From a virus, in the IMG/VR virus record IMGVR_UViG_3300017527_000946, positions 1 to 36,230 of that record: a stretch of 36,230 nt of DNA; one strand, 5' to 3'. Positions 7,146 through 14,354 of this stretch are shown piece by piece. The notes beneath the pieces were generated by a model that was not told the DNA's origin, ran no database searches, and was given only the letters and a program-made list of their open reading frames with translations. The position numbers and the translations under genes were made by a program. Numbering within the stretch: the first letter of the stretch is position 1; every line of letters starts with the position of its first letter.

Positions 7146-9785
7146 ATGTTTATAAATTGCTTTTACGATTACAGAAATAGCCAGATGCACCTCTGGGAAG
7201 AAATAAAAGGTGAGAGATTTTATAGTAAAGAAAGATGGGCACCATATGTGTATCTCCCATCGGATAGCTCAAGAACTTATACAATTGATGGTACTCCTGT
7301 TAGAAGAAGATCATTCAACGCATACCATGAATATTATGCTTTTTGTAAAAAAGAACCAGAGATGTTTGAAAACAAAGTCAAACCCGATATTCAATTTTTA
7401 GCGGAGAAGTATCATAGGATACCTGATGATGATATTGAAACACCAAGTTTGCTTACATACTCTCTTGATATCGAAGTGGCAGGTGGTGAAGGTTTTCCAA
7501 GTGCTGATGACGCAAATCAACCGGTTGTTTTGATTTCACTCAAAAACAGTAAAACTAAAGATGTCATATCTTTCGGTGAGAAAAATTACATAGGTGACAA
7601 TACAGATTACAAACACCATGAGAATGAAGAAAGATTGTTAGTAGAGTTTTTCAATTGGATGCATGATAATCCACCTGATATTATAACAGGTTGGCATTCA
7701 AACGGATTTGATTTACCATACTTGATAAATCGGACCAAGAGATTGTTCGGTAGAGATACAAATTTATATCATAAACTTTCACCAATAAACATTGTCAATA
7801 CCTGGACAAGCAAAGGTTTCAATACAATGAATATTGAAATCGCCGGTGTCTACACTCTTGATTATATGGACTTATACAAGTGGTATTCACCAACTAAACT
7901 TGAAAGTTATAAATTGGATTTTGTTGCAAACTTTGAGTTAGGTACTGGTAAATTAGATTATTCTGATTATGAAGATTTATCCGAGCTATATGAAAAGGAC
8001 TGGAACAAGTATGTTGAATATAATATTGTTGATGTTGATTTGGTTGATAGACTTGAAGATAAATTAGGTTATATCAAATTGGTTCAACAATTATCGTTGT
8101 TTACAAAATGTCTCATGAGATATTACCAAGCCATGACACATTTGATTGAAGGTGCTTTCATTGTTTACTACAGAAGAAACAATCTTTGCGCTCCGTTCTT
8201 TTCAGGTGGAACACAAGAAACATTTGAAGCGGCCCATGTGAAGGAACCACAAAAAGGAATGAAGCATTGGGTTATTGATATTGATATTACATCATCTTAC
8301 CCCTCTGCTATTATAACATTGAATATGTCAAACGAAACATTCTTTGGCAGAATTCAGAACTTACAAGAATCCAGAATAACCAAAGGTGTAAGTGAACGGA
8401 ACTTACCGCCGTTCCATTTGTTGAAACCAAATGGAGAAGTGATTGACTTTGATAATTCTAAATTAGAAAAATTCAACCTGGCGTTGAATAAAGGACTATT
8501 CGCTGTAGCCCCATGTGGGTCTGTGTTTTCTACCTCAAAACCTGGTGTATTTTCTACAGTTGAAAGACAAATGTTTTTCAAACGTATTGCTGTTAAAGGT
8601 GAAATGAAACGTCTTAGAAAGATGGCTTCAAAAATGCCAGAAAGTCAGGAGAGAAATAAAATAGAAGACCAAGCGCAAGAAAAGTTTGCGTTTCAATGGG
8701 CTTTGAAGATTGTTCTAAATGCTGCTTTTGGTATAACGTCCGTGCCATATTCACGGTATGCTAATCTCAATATAGCGGAGGCGATTACATCTTGTGGTAG
8801 GCATACAATAAAACAAGGTGAAAAGTTTGTCAATGAATTATTCAACAATCCTAACGATGAACTGAAAGAAATATTTGAAACGATTGGCTTCTATAATCCA
8901 ACCAGCGAAGAAAATGATTTAGTAAATTACATTGATACAGATTCTTTGTTTATGTCAATTGAAACATTGATGAATGATTATGGTTTATATGATATATGGA
9001 AACCCCTCGAAGATGAAACCAAAATATTTTGGGTCAAGAAAATAGCCAAAGTCATTGAAGATTATGTCAATGAACGAGTGTATAAAGAGACACAATTAGG
9101 AGATTATAATTCTCAGGTTACAGATTTTGAAACCAAATTCAAACAAGAAATTATTGCTAAAACTGCATTGTTTGTGAAGAAGAAAAAATATGCATACTGG
9201 TGCGTGGACCAGGAAGGCATACCGGAAGACAAATTATCCGTTACTGGACTTGAGATTGTGAGGTCTGATAGTGCGGAGGCCATCCGGGCAAGATTGAAAC
9301 ATGTGTATGAAATGATCATGAAGAATGAAGATGAAAACGAACTACTAAAAACTATCCAGCAATACAAAAAGGAACTCAAGACAGTTCCGATTGAAGAAAT
9401 TGCGAATAACTTAGGTGTGAATAACATAGGTAAATATATTGGCAAAGGTGTTATCGAACCAAGTACACCGTATCATGTAAAAGGTGTTTTTTATTATCGC
9501 ATGATATTGAAACAGCTTGGATTGGTAAATCAATATGAGGATATCTTTGAAGGTGTAAAGGCAAAAGTTGTGTATGTAAAACCTAATCCTTTCAAAGCAG
9601 ATGTTATAACATTCAACCGGTGGCCAGTTGAGTTCAATCAGTTTATGAATGTTGACTATGACACCATGATAGAGAAATTCTTTTTGAAGAAAATAGGTTT
9701 CCTTTTAAATCCTATGGGCAAAGAGAATTTACTTTTGGTAAATGGAGCAACACAAAAAACCTTAGATGTTATTTTTGGAGGATAA
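7146..9785 (+). CDS. 43: Family B DNA polymerase, T4 gp43 type
   Basis: At 879 aa it is close to T4 gp43 (898 aa). The exonuclease domain has SLDIEVAG (about 106-113, Exo I D-x-E), ITGWHSNGFDLPYLINR (Exo II) and VEYNIVDVDLVDRL (Exo III). The polymerase domain has DITSSYPS (about 379-386, motif A), KIVLNAAFGITSVPYSRYAN (motif B) and YIDTDS (about 595-600, motif C). All catalytic carboxylates are present, so proofreading and synthesis should both work. An AAGGAG lies about 13 nt upstream of the chosen ATG. The gene is intact with no intein or homing-endonuclease insertion. Confidence 0.97.
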   Translation: MFINCFYDYRNSQMHLWEEIKGERFYSKERWAPYVYLPSDSSRTYTIDGTPVRRRSFNAYHEYYAFCKKEPEMFENKVKPDIQFLAEKYHRIPDDDIETPSLLTYSLDIEVAGGEGFPSADDANQPVVLISLKNSKTKDVISFGEKNYIGDNTDYKHHENEERLLVEFFNWMHDNPPDIITGWHSNGFDLPYLINRTKRLFGRDTNLYHKLSPINIVNTWTSKGFNTMNIEIAGVYTLDYMDLYKWYSPTKLESYKLDFVANFELGTGKLDYSDYEDLSELYEKDWNKYVEYNIVDVDLVDRLEDKLGYIKLVQQLSLFTKCLMRYYQAMTHLIEGAFIVYYRRNNLCAPFFSGGTQETFEAAHVKEPQKGMKHWVIDIDITSSYPSAIITLNMSNETFFGRIQNLQESRITKGVSERNLPPFHLLKPNGEVIDFDNSKLEKFNLALNKGLFAVAPCGSVFSTSKPGVFSTVERQMFFKRIAVKGEMKRLRKMASKMPESQERNKIEDQAQEKFAFQWALKIVLNAAFGITSVPYSRYANLNIAEAITSCGRHTIKQGEKFVNELFNNPNDELKEIFETIGFYNPTSEENDLVNYIDTDSLFMSIETLMNDYGLYDIWKPLEDETKIFWVKKIAKVIEDYVNERVYKETQLGDYNSQVTDFETKFKQEIIAKTALFVKKKKYAYWCVDQEGIPEDKLSVTGLEIVRSDSAEAIRARLKHVYEMIMKNEDENELLKTIQQYKKELKTVPIEEIANNLGVNNIGKYIGKGVIEPSTPYHVKGVFYYRMILKQLGLVNQYEDIFEGVKAKVVYVKPNPFKADVITFNRWPVEFNQFMNVDYDTMIEKFFLKKIGFLLNPMGKENLLLVNGATQKTLDVIFGG

Positions 9786-9787
9786 AA

Positions 9788-10279
9788 ATGGAAAGTCAAT
9801 ACAGATTTGAGTTTGAAGATTGGCAGGAAGTCGAAAACATTATCAATAAAAAATTGACTGGTATCAAAAAATATGGAAAAGATATCATGACAGATTTTCT
9901 CAAAGCTGTCTATGAAGCAGGAGTTGATGCTGGAGAAATTACCGGATACAAATCCGCTTTGAATGAAAACGGACTTGAAGACACTGGTGAAGTCAGAGAT
10001 GAAGGTTATCAAGCCGGTTTTGATGATGGTTATGATGAAGGCAAAGAAAATGGTTATGAATCAGGTTTTGAAGAAGGCGAAGAAAGAGGATATGATAACG
10101 GAAAAAATGACGGTTGGAATGAAGGCCATGAACAAGGTGTAGAAGAAGGCAGAAATGATGGGTATGATGATGGCAGAAATGATGGGTATGATGATGGGTA
10201 TGATGAAGGTTTAGAAGCCGGTCATGATGATGGTTATGGAAAAGGTTTTGAGGATGGTGTTGATTCAGTTGAAAATTAA
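9788..10279 (+). CDS. Acidic protein with 21 consecutive GX3 tetrapeptide repeats
   Basis: The 163-aa product has a helical, mixed-charge N-terminal part (1-70). From Gly73 to Gly157 a Gly occurs at every fourth residue, giving 21 repeats of the form aromatic/charged-x-D/E-Gly (for example GYDDGRNDGYDDGYDEG). The DNA repeats too, including two copies of a 24-nt unit near 10148-10195. GX3 repeats of this kind occur in the Yae1/Lto1 family and in FliH-type proteins, where they pack helices tightly, but the number here is large. A strong GGAGG overlaps the end of gene 43. It is not tagged for the capsid. Function is unknown. Confidence 0.85.
   Translation: MESQYRFEFEDWQEVENIINKKLTGIKKYGKDIMTDFLKAVYEAGVDAGEITGYKSALNENGLEDTGEVRDEGYQAGFDDGYDEGKENGYESGFEEGEERGYDNGKNDGWNEGHEQGVEEGRNDGYDDGRNDGYDDGYDEGLEAGHDDGYGKGFEDGVDSVEN
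10148..10203 (+). repeat. Short tandem repeats inside the GX3-repeat gene
   Basis: The unit GGCAGAAATGATGGGTATGA is present twice in direct order 24 nt apart, followed by a partial copy. It encodes GRNDGYDD and lies in frame, so it marks recent expansion of the GX3 array by slippage or recombination. Confidence 0.7.
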
Positions 10280-10281
10280 CC

Positions 10282-10310
10282 TTGACAAATGGCTTTTCGT
10301 GTATTATATT
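10282..10310 (+). promoter_or_regulatory. Sigma70-type promoter for the lysozyme gene
   Basis: TTGACA (10282-10287) and TATATT (10305-10310) are 17 nt apart. The promoter starts 3 nt after the upstream stop codon and is followed by AAAGGAG at 10316-10322 and ATG at 10331. It rules out the in-frame ATG at 10289 as the start, because that codon lies inside the promoter. Confidence 0.75.
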
Positions 10311-10330
10311 ACAGGAAAGGAGATAAAATC

Positions 10331-11056
10331 ATGAAAAAACATGTATTGGCTGGTTTCGTAATTCTTGTCTTGGTGCTTGTATTTACACTATCAGGATTAG
10401 TGGGATTGGATTTTCACTATAAAGGCAAAATCAATAGAATGTCAGGTAAAATGGCTGATATTATTTCAGAAAAAAATGAAGCCATAGGTAAAGTTGAACA
10501 TGATTTAGAAACCTGTAAAATTAGAGAAAAAATGTTGGATAACATCATTTTTGAAGCTAAAGCGGAAAATGCCATCTTGAAGAAGAAAATCAAAGAGTTA
10601 TTGACGGTTGAAAATAAATCAGAACTGCATATCACAAACTACATTTTGAAGTTTTACAAGAAAGTACCACCAGTTCTTGCCCGTGAAATAGCTAAAGTAA
10701 CACTTGAGAAATCAGCAGAGCATAACGTGTCGTTTCATATCATTGTAGCCGTAATGGAAGTTGAATCGAATTTTGACCCATTTTCAGTGAGTAAATTGAA
10801 AAAAGACCCTGCTCGTGGACTAATGCAGGTGCGATATAATGTGTGGAAAGATACTCTTGGCATGAAAAGTGCATATGAATTACATAGTGTTACAGGTGGG
10901 ATTGATGCCGGAACAAGGGTTTTGAGAACATATCTTGATCAGACAAAGAATAATCTTGAGAAAACATTGTATAAATATGTTGGAAAGGATAAATCATATG
11001 TTAGATTAGTATATGCTAAGATGGGTAAGTTTACTGCTTTTGTTTCTTCTAACTAA
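10331..11056 (+). CDS. Membrane-anchored SLT-family lysozyme / lytic transglycosylase
   Basis: Starting at 10331, the 241-aa product has a basic start (MKKH) and one hydrophobic segment (residues 5-27), giving a signal anchor. Residues 33-95 are a Lys/Glu-rich coiled coil. The C-terminal domain (about 112-235) is of the SLT/goose-lysozyme type: VMEVESNFDP (141-150) with the catalytic Glu at 145, then ARGLMQV (161-167) and a Tyr-rich end. It should cut peptidoglycan glycan strands from the outer face of the inner membrane, either as lysis enzyme or for local wall opening. It has its own sigma70-like promoter, unlike the late genes around it. No holin is adjacent, though a one-span protein lies at 18721-19026. 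Confidence 0.85.
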   Translation: MKKHVLAGFVILVLVLVFTLSGLVGLDFHYKGKINRMSGKMADIISEKNEAIGKVEHDLETCKIREKMLDNIIFEAKAENAILKKKIKELLTVENKSELHITNYILKFYKKVPPVLAREIAKVTLEKSAEHNVSFHIIVAVMEVESNFDPFSVSKLKKDPARGLMQVRYNVWKDTLGMKSAYELHSVTGGIDAGTRVLRTYLDQTKNNLEKTLYKYVGKDKSYVRLVYAKMGKFTAFVSSN

Positions 11057-11058
11057 TA

Positions 11059-11301
11059 TTACTTCCATTTGATGTTTTTGATACCATGTTCTTCAAACCA
11101 TTTGTCAATTTCTTTTTTTAGCAGTGCAGAGGTTGCTGATTCAACTTCACCATATTCGTCTTTAATTTCACCATAATACAAACCACCTGCTCCCTTATCC
11201 TGACCCATTCTGACTTTTTTCTTACCTGATTTACCTGTCCATTCTGATTTACCCTTTATAATCTCAATCAAATAATTATCTAATTTTTCTAAAATATTCA
11301 T
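11059..11301 (-). CDS. Small putative capsid-targeted protein, 80 aa
   Basis: The N terminus MNILEKLDNYLIE|I is the long form of the shared tag, with L-I-E as the candidate cleavage site. It is nearly the same as the tag of the 79-aa gene at 22238 on the other strand, whose bodies otherwise differ. The remaining 65 residues include a basic KSGKKKVRMGQDKGAGG stretch and end in a Trp- and Lys-rich FEEHGIKNIKWK. No family is recognised. It is the last gene of the leftward late block and converges with the lysozyme gene, leaving only two bases between their stops. Confidence 0.75.
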   Translation of the reverse strand: MNILEKLDNYLIEIIKGKSEWTGKSGKKKVRMGQDKGAGGLYYGEIKDEYGEVESATSALLKKEIDKWFEEHGIKNIKWK

Positions 11302-11312
11302 TTTATCTCCAT

Positions 11313-11792
11313 TTAACTTACACTATCAGCAAAACGTGCTGCTACTTCTTTTGCCTGTGCATCAGTTTTTATTGTAAAATCAGGTTCATATTTACCATTG
11401 TCCCAATCGGTTTCTCCGTTTGAGAACTTAGGATAATCAACTTTCTTACCACCACTATCACCGGTCACTTTATCACCGGCTTTGAAACCATAAACTGCCC
11501 TGTGAGACCAGCCGTACCATTTCCCATCAGCACCTTTGCCAAGATTATTTTTACCGGCATCTGTTTCTATTTCTAACCAATCTTTAAATTTAACTTGAGG
11601 TTTACCATCGGCATATTTTGGTTGATTATCAAATGTTCGGTCCTTTGGTGCAATGTCAGTTGACATGAACCTTTGCCGTTTAAAATTCTTCTCACGGTTG
11701 GTTTTAGGATTTACCTTTCTATATTTCTCAGGCTTTGCCATACGAACTTGATAACCTTTACCATCACCTTCAACAAATTTCTTTAACCTCAT
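11313..11792 (-). CDS. Putative capsid-targeted protein, 159 aa
   Basis: It starts with MRLKKFVE|G, a weaker version of the short tag (F-V-E instead of I-x-E). AAGGAG lies 9 nt before the ATG. The body is basic and rich in Gly, Asp, Trp and Lys. WYGWSHRAVYGFKAGD in the centre and AQAKEVAARFADSVS at the end look like a compact alpha/beta domain of the kind seen in small phage proteins, but I cannot assign a family. It lies between two other tagged genes in the leftward block, which supports a role as head cargo. Confidence 0.7.
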   Translation of the reverse strand: MRLKKFVEGDGKGYQVRMAKPEKYRKVNPKTNREKNFKRQRFMSTDIAPKDRTFDNQPKYADGKPQVKFKDWLEIETDAGKNNLGKGADGKWYGWSHRAVYGFKAGDKVTGDSGGKKVDYPKFSNGETDWDNGKYEPDFTIKTDAQAKEVAARFADSVS

Positions 11793-11798
11793 AGATGT

Positions 11799-12059
11799 TT
11801 ACTCCTTCATTCTGTCTTTGATAGCTGTTTGAACTGGTTTAGGTAAAGATGTAACTTTTACTGTTTTACCCAAATGTGGTCCAATTCTGATATCTTTTCC
11901 AACATTACCGGCCCATTGATTGAAGCCTTGAGCTGATGTTGGATTTTCTGACATACCGAAAACATCATCTCCAATAATCACGGTGTATCTATCCATCGTT
12001 TCACCACCATTATCATAAACAGTGACTTTCGCTTCTGTTATATAGTCTCTGAAACTCAT
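11799..12059 (-). CDS. Putative capsid-targeted protein with widespread small phage domain, 86 aa
   Basis: MSFRDYITE|A is one of the clearest copies of the short tag (I-T-E, then Ala, as in T4 internal proteins). The rest, TVYDNGGETMDRYTVII with GFNQWAG and a terminal helix KPVQTAIKDRM, resembles from memory a small domain found in many phages and bacteria, usually without such a leader. Its function is unknown. Here the tag seems to have been added to a stand-alone domain. The ATG overlaps the upstream stop as TAATG, so translation is coupled. Confidence 0.78.
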   Translation of the reverse strand: MSFRDYITEAKVTVYDNGGETMDRYTVIIGDDVFGMSENPTSAQGFNQWAGNVGKDIRIGPHLGKTVKVTSLPKPVQTAIKDRMKE

Positions 12060-12511
12060 TACTTTTTCTCCTCAAAAATTTTTGACATCTTTGTTCTTCC
12101 GGCCGGTTTCTTTTTTTCTACTTTCTTGACAACCTTTTCAGAAATATCATCTTCTAAATTCAATTTGATTATCGTTTCAGCCTTTACATTTTCTTCCTCT
12201 GAAATAACCGCTTCAACGGTAATAGGCATAATCAGTTTTACAGTGTCGGCCCATGGAGTTAGGGCAGTATCACCCACAACAATGTCTAATTTAGCTTGTA
12301 ATGCCCTGCCTTCTTTCAATCCTGCTTTGACAACATCATTCAAAGGTGGAATCTCCACAAGAATTTTATCATCTAAAACTGATGTTGGAAAACCATACTC
12401 AACACCATCAATAAGAATTCTCATTGTTCCTGCCAAGTCACGGGTCTGAACACCTGACACGGCAATACCAAATTTTAGTTTTTTTATTTCGTTAATGTTC
12501 ATGTTTATCAT
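12059..12511 (-). CDS. Hypothetical protein, 150 aa, untagged
   Basis: The product has a beta-rich middle (FGIAVSGVQTRDLAGTMRI, then VLDDKILVEIPPL) and an acidic stretch near 105-125, followed by a Lys-rich tail (KKVEKKKPAGRTKMSKIFEE). It does not carry the capsid-targeting tag, unlike the genes downstream. The start at 12511 is preceded by GGGAAGG at a suitable distance and overlaps the upstream gene by 20 nt. An exact late-promoter octamer in antisense orientation to the top strand (12580-12587) lies about 70 nt upstream, inside the previous gene. The layout would suit a virion or scaffold component but no family is recognised. Confidence 0.75.
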   Translation of the reverse strand: MINMNINEIKKLKFGIAVSGVQTRDLAGTMRILIDGVEYGFPTSVLDDKILVEIPPLNDVVKAGLKEGRALQAKLDIVVGDTALTPWADTVKLIMPITVEAVISEEENVKAETIIKLNLEDDISEKVVKKVEKKKPAGRTKMSKIFEEKK

Positions 12512-12743
12512 TATCTACCTTCCCGGTTTCATCACTTATATTTGTTACTTTTAAAATTTCCACTATTGGTTTCTTATCATATTTATATTTATCATCTTCA
12601 TCAGTAATACTTCTAACAACTACCACTGGTTTTGGTCTCAACCACCAACCATCAGAACTGCCTCTATCAACTTCTATATACTCTATTCGTGTCCCACCAC
12701 CTGCTGGTGTGAACATACCCATCGTTGCTATTGCTACACTCAT
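12492..12743 (-). CDS. Hypothetical protein, 83 aa as read; probably the 3' part of a frameshifted 115-aa tagged gene
   Basis: As read from the ATG at 12743 the product is 83 aa: a hydrophobic start, a Gly-rich turn (FTPAGGGTRIEY), WWLRPKPVVVVRS and an acidic end. The reading frame stays open upstream to 12809, adding 22 sensible codons (including APGNGPGKF and TTWKQENNK). A separate ATG at 12838 encodes MLRDFIVDK in the neighbouring frame. Joined by a one-base shift near 12809-12815, the gene would encode about 115 aa beginning with the shared tag. Either the gene is broken here, the sequence has a homopolymer error, or a programmed shift occurs. Function unknown. Confidence 0.6.
   Translation of the reverse strand: MSVAIATMGMFTPAGGGTRIEYIEVDRGSSDGWWLRPKPVVVVRSITDEDDKYKYDKKPIVEILKVTNISDETGKVDNDKHEH
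12580..12587 (-). promoter_or_regulatory. Possible late promoter (TATAAATA) inside a coding region
   Basis: An exact late octamer reads leftward within codons for KYKYD and is about 70 nt before the 150-aa gene. Because the codons themselves (AAA TAT) produce the match, it may be chance. Confidence 0.25.
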
Positions 12744-12838
12744 TTTATTGTTTTCCTGTTTCCATGTAGTAAATTTTCCAGGCCCGTTACCTGGTGCTGT
12801 TATTTCATATGTTTATCAACAATGAAATCTCTTAACAT
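12744..12838 (-). pseudogene. Frameshifted 5' part of a tagged gene (orphan leader MLRDFIVDK)
   Basis: This 95-nt gap is unusual in an operon where genes otherwise touch. An ATG at 12838, one base after the upstream stop, opens MLRDFIVDKHMK and then TAA (12800-12802). MLRDFIVD matches the short tag (compare MSFRDYITE and MKFREYIIE). The frame one base away continues without a stop to the annotated ATG at 12743. One extra A in the AAA at 12812-12814 would restore a continuous gene reading DKTYEITAPGNGPG. Confidence 0.55.
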
Positions 12839-12839
12839 A

Positions 12840-13757
12840 TTATGAACTCACTATTTGAGACCAGGTTTGAAATTGTCCGGCTACAATAGACGGTGCTGAT
12901 ATTGCATATGTTCCAATTACATCATTACCTGTACCCACTGATCCTGGAACTGAATAAATTCTTACCCGTGCTGATTTTAAATTACTATTGTCATAAACTG
13001 GATGATCAATAAAAATATTTGAGTGTACCAATCCAAGTATCTGCTTCAAATCAGTATTTATTGATGATAATCTAACATCATACTCACCTGAAGGTGCTAA
13101 CCCTGAAACGTCTGCCTTGTATTGATCAGGTGTATCCAAATCTAATTGAATAGCTTGCATTCTTACATCATACTCACCTGACGGTGCTAACCCTGAAACG
13201 TCTGCCTTGTATTGATCTGAATTGTCTAAATCTAATTGTATAGAAACAGATTGTGCGCTCGTTGCAAGTCCAGAAACATCTGCTTTGTACTGGTCGGGAT
13301 TATCCAAATCCAATTGAATTTCAGCTAATCTTGCATTATACTCACCTGACGGAGCAAGTGCTGATACATCTGCTTTATATTGATCAGGATTATCCAAGTC
13401 TGTTTGAACTGCAACTACTTGAGCAGAAGTCGCTAAATTTGAAACATCAGCTTTATAATCATCAGGATCAACCAATTGAAACACATCAATGTCTCGTAAA
13501 TAAATAGTTGATTCAATAGTATGCATCGAATCGGAAAAAACAACATAAGTTGTTTTGATAAAATCTTCACTTGGCATTAAATATGAAGCACTTGGAGTAT
13601 AAAGACCATCAGAAACATGACTTAAATTCAAAGCGGTTAAAACATTATCATCATTATCTCTTACCGTAGCCCGTGGATATTGCCCACTTGCACCGTCTGA
13701 TAGTAATAAACAAATTGGTACTTCATTATTTAAGTGTATTCTTGATGTTCCTGCCAT
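12840..13757 (-). CDS. Repeat-containing fibre/baseplate structural protein, 305 aa
   Basis: Residues 1-95 form a beta-sandwich-like domain (VPICLLLSDGASG, YPRATVRDND, GLYTPSASYLMPSEDF). Residues 97-236 hold five repeats beginning DNPDQYKADVS, alternately 26 or 30 residues long (26, 30, 26, 30, 30), ending in IQLDLD. The KADVS-x-LATSAQ / LAPSGEY units are typical of helical or coiled-coil linkers in phage fibres. A C-terminal domain of about 70 residues follows (HPVYDNSNLKSARVRIYS). The order of head domain, repeats and tip suggests a trimeric short fibre or baseplate upper protein. It stands at the end of the leftward structural block and is not tagged. Confidence 0.75.
   Translation of the reverse strand: MAGTSRIHLNNEVPICLLLSDGASGQYPRATVRDNDDNVLTALNLSHVSDGLYTPSASYLMPSEDFIKTTYVVFSDSMHTIESTIYLRDIDVFQLVDPDDYKADVSNLATSAQVVAVQTDLDNPDQYKADVSALAPSGEYNARLAEIQLDLDNPDQYKADVSGLATSAQSVSIQLDLDNSDQYKADVSGLAPSGEYDVRMQAIQLDLDTPDQYKADVSGLAPSGEYDVRLSSINTDLKQILGLVHSNIFIDHPVYDNSNLKSARVRIYSVPGSVGTGNDVIGTYAISAPSIVAGQFQTWSQIVSS
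13081..13460 (-). repeat. Coding tandem repeats, 78- and 90-nt units
   Basis: Five in-frame repeats encode the DQYKADVS units. The copies beginning at 13081 and 13171 are almost identical over about 45 nt and exactly 90 nt apart, which indicates recent duplication. The other copies have diverged more at DNA level. Confidence 0.8.
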
Positions 13758-13759
13758 TT

Positions 13760-13996
13760 TTAATGTCCTAAAGGAATTGTTGCACCAACTTTCAATTCTT
13801 TACATTCACCAATTAATTGATCAATGGTTGCTAATACATTCTTAGCTTTTATAATATCGGCCTTCAATTTTGCCTTTTCAGCAGTCGCTACATGAATCAA
13901 TCCACTATTTGTTTTTTCTTGTGTTTCATAGTCGGCAATATCTGCAACAATTTTATCACGTTTAGCTTGAAGGTCCTTTTTTTCTAATCCTTCCAT
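13760..13996 (-). CDS. Small coiled-coil protein, 78 aa
   Basis: Almost the whole product (residues 3-65) is a Lys/Glu-rich amphipathic helix pattern (KKDLQAKRDKIVADIADYE, KAKLKADIIKAKNVLATIDQL), followed by a short Gly-containing tail. This looks like an assembly helper or a trimerisation element for a fibre. It lies between a putative fibre-assembly gene and the repeat-containing structural gene, with the 2-base spacing seen throughout this operon. No family can be named. It lacks the capsid-targeting tag. Confidence 0.7.
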   Translation of the reverse strand: MEGLEKKDLQAKRDKIVADIADYETQEKTNSGLIHVATAEKAKLKADIIKAKNVLATIDQLIGECKELKVGATIPLGH

Positions 13997-14009
13997 TTTT
14001 TACCCCTAT

Positions 14010-14017
14010 TATTTATA
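14010..14017 (-). promoter_or_regulatory. Possible late promoter (TATAAATA) before the coiled-coil gene
   Basis: An exact octamer overlaps the stop codon of the upstream gene and is 13 nt from the next ATG. Transcription starting about 6 nt downstream would remove most of the ribosome binding site (GGGG), so use of this site is doubtful. Confidence 0.3.
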
Positions 14018-14354
14018 ATAAATCTCTTGCATCCGCACGAGCATTCTCAATATCTTGTGGTATTGTTACTCCACTGTTCGGATCACAAAGCCGGATAACA
14101 TACCAATCCGTATCATCTAAAAAGATTTGTGCTTGTTCTTGTAATTCTTCTATTGTTGGTGGATGTGCTTCATCATAAGCATCTTTTTCAACTTGTGTTT
14201 TTTCTACTATTTGACTACCTACTACTTTGAGATAGTAATAAGGAATATGGTAAATATCATCCCAATTAAAAACAGGTTCAATTGCGCCCTCTGGCAAAGG
14301 CGTACTTCCAGAATGTAATTCGACACCGTCAACAACTGGTAATGCATATCTCAT
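14013..14354 (-). CDS. Putative tail-fibre assembly/accessory protein, 113 aa
   Basis: The first half describes a value-like beta domain (YALPVVDGVELHSGS, FNWDDIYHIPYYYLKVVG). The second half, EELQEQAQIFLDDTDWYVIR then GVTIPQDIENARADARDLL, follows the pattern of phage tail-fibre assembly chaperones and related C-terminal modules, in which a D-T-D-W-Y-V-x-R helix precedes IPxxIxxxRxxxR. It lies amid fibre-like genes, which supports this. Whether it acts as chaperone or stays in the virion is not clear. The ATG overlaps the upstream stop as TAATG. Confidence 0.65.
   Translation of the reverse strand: MRYALPVVDGVELHSGSTPLPEGAIEPVFNWDDIYHIPYYYLKVVGSQIVEKTQVEKDAYDEAHPPTIEELQEQAQIFLDDTDWYVIRLCDPNSGVTIPQDIENARADARDLL

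Noticed and set aside
10289-10330. In-frame ATG at 10289 as start of the lysozyme.
   Set aside because: It lies between the -35 and -10 of the promoter; the ATG at 10331 has a strong ribosome binding site and gives a proper signal anchor.
12778-12794. Inverted repeat CCAGG...CCTGG, possible terminator.
   Set aside because: Only 5 bp stem, no T-run on either strand, and the stretch looks like coding sequence of the frameshifted gene.
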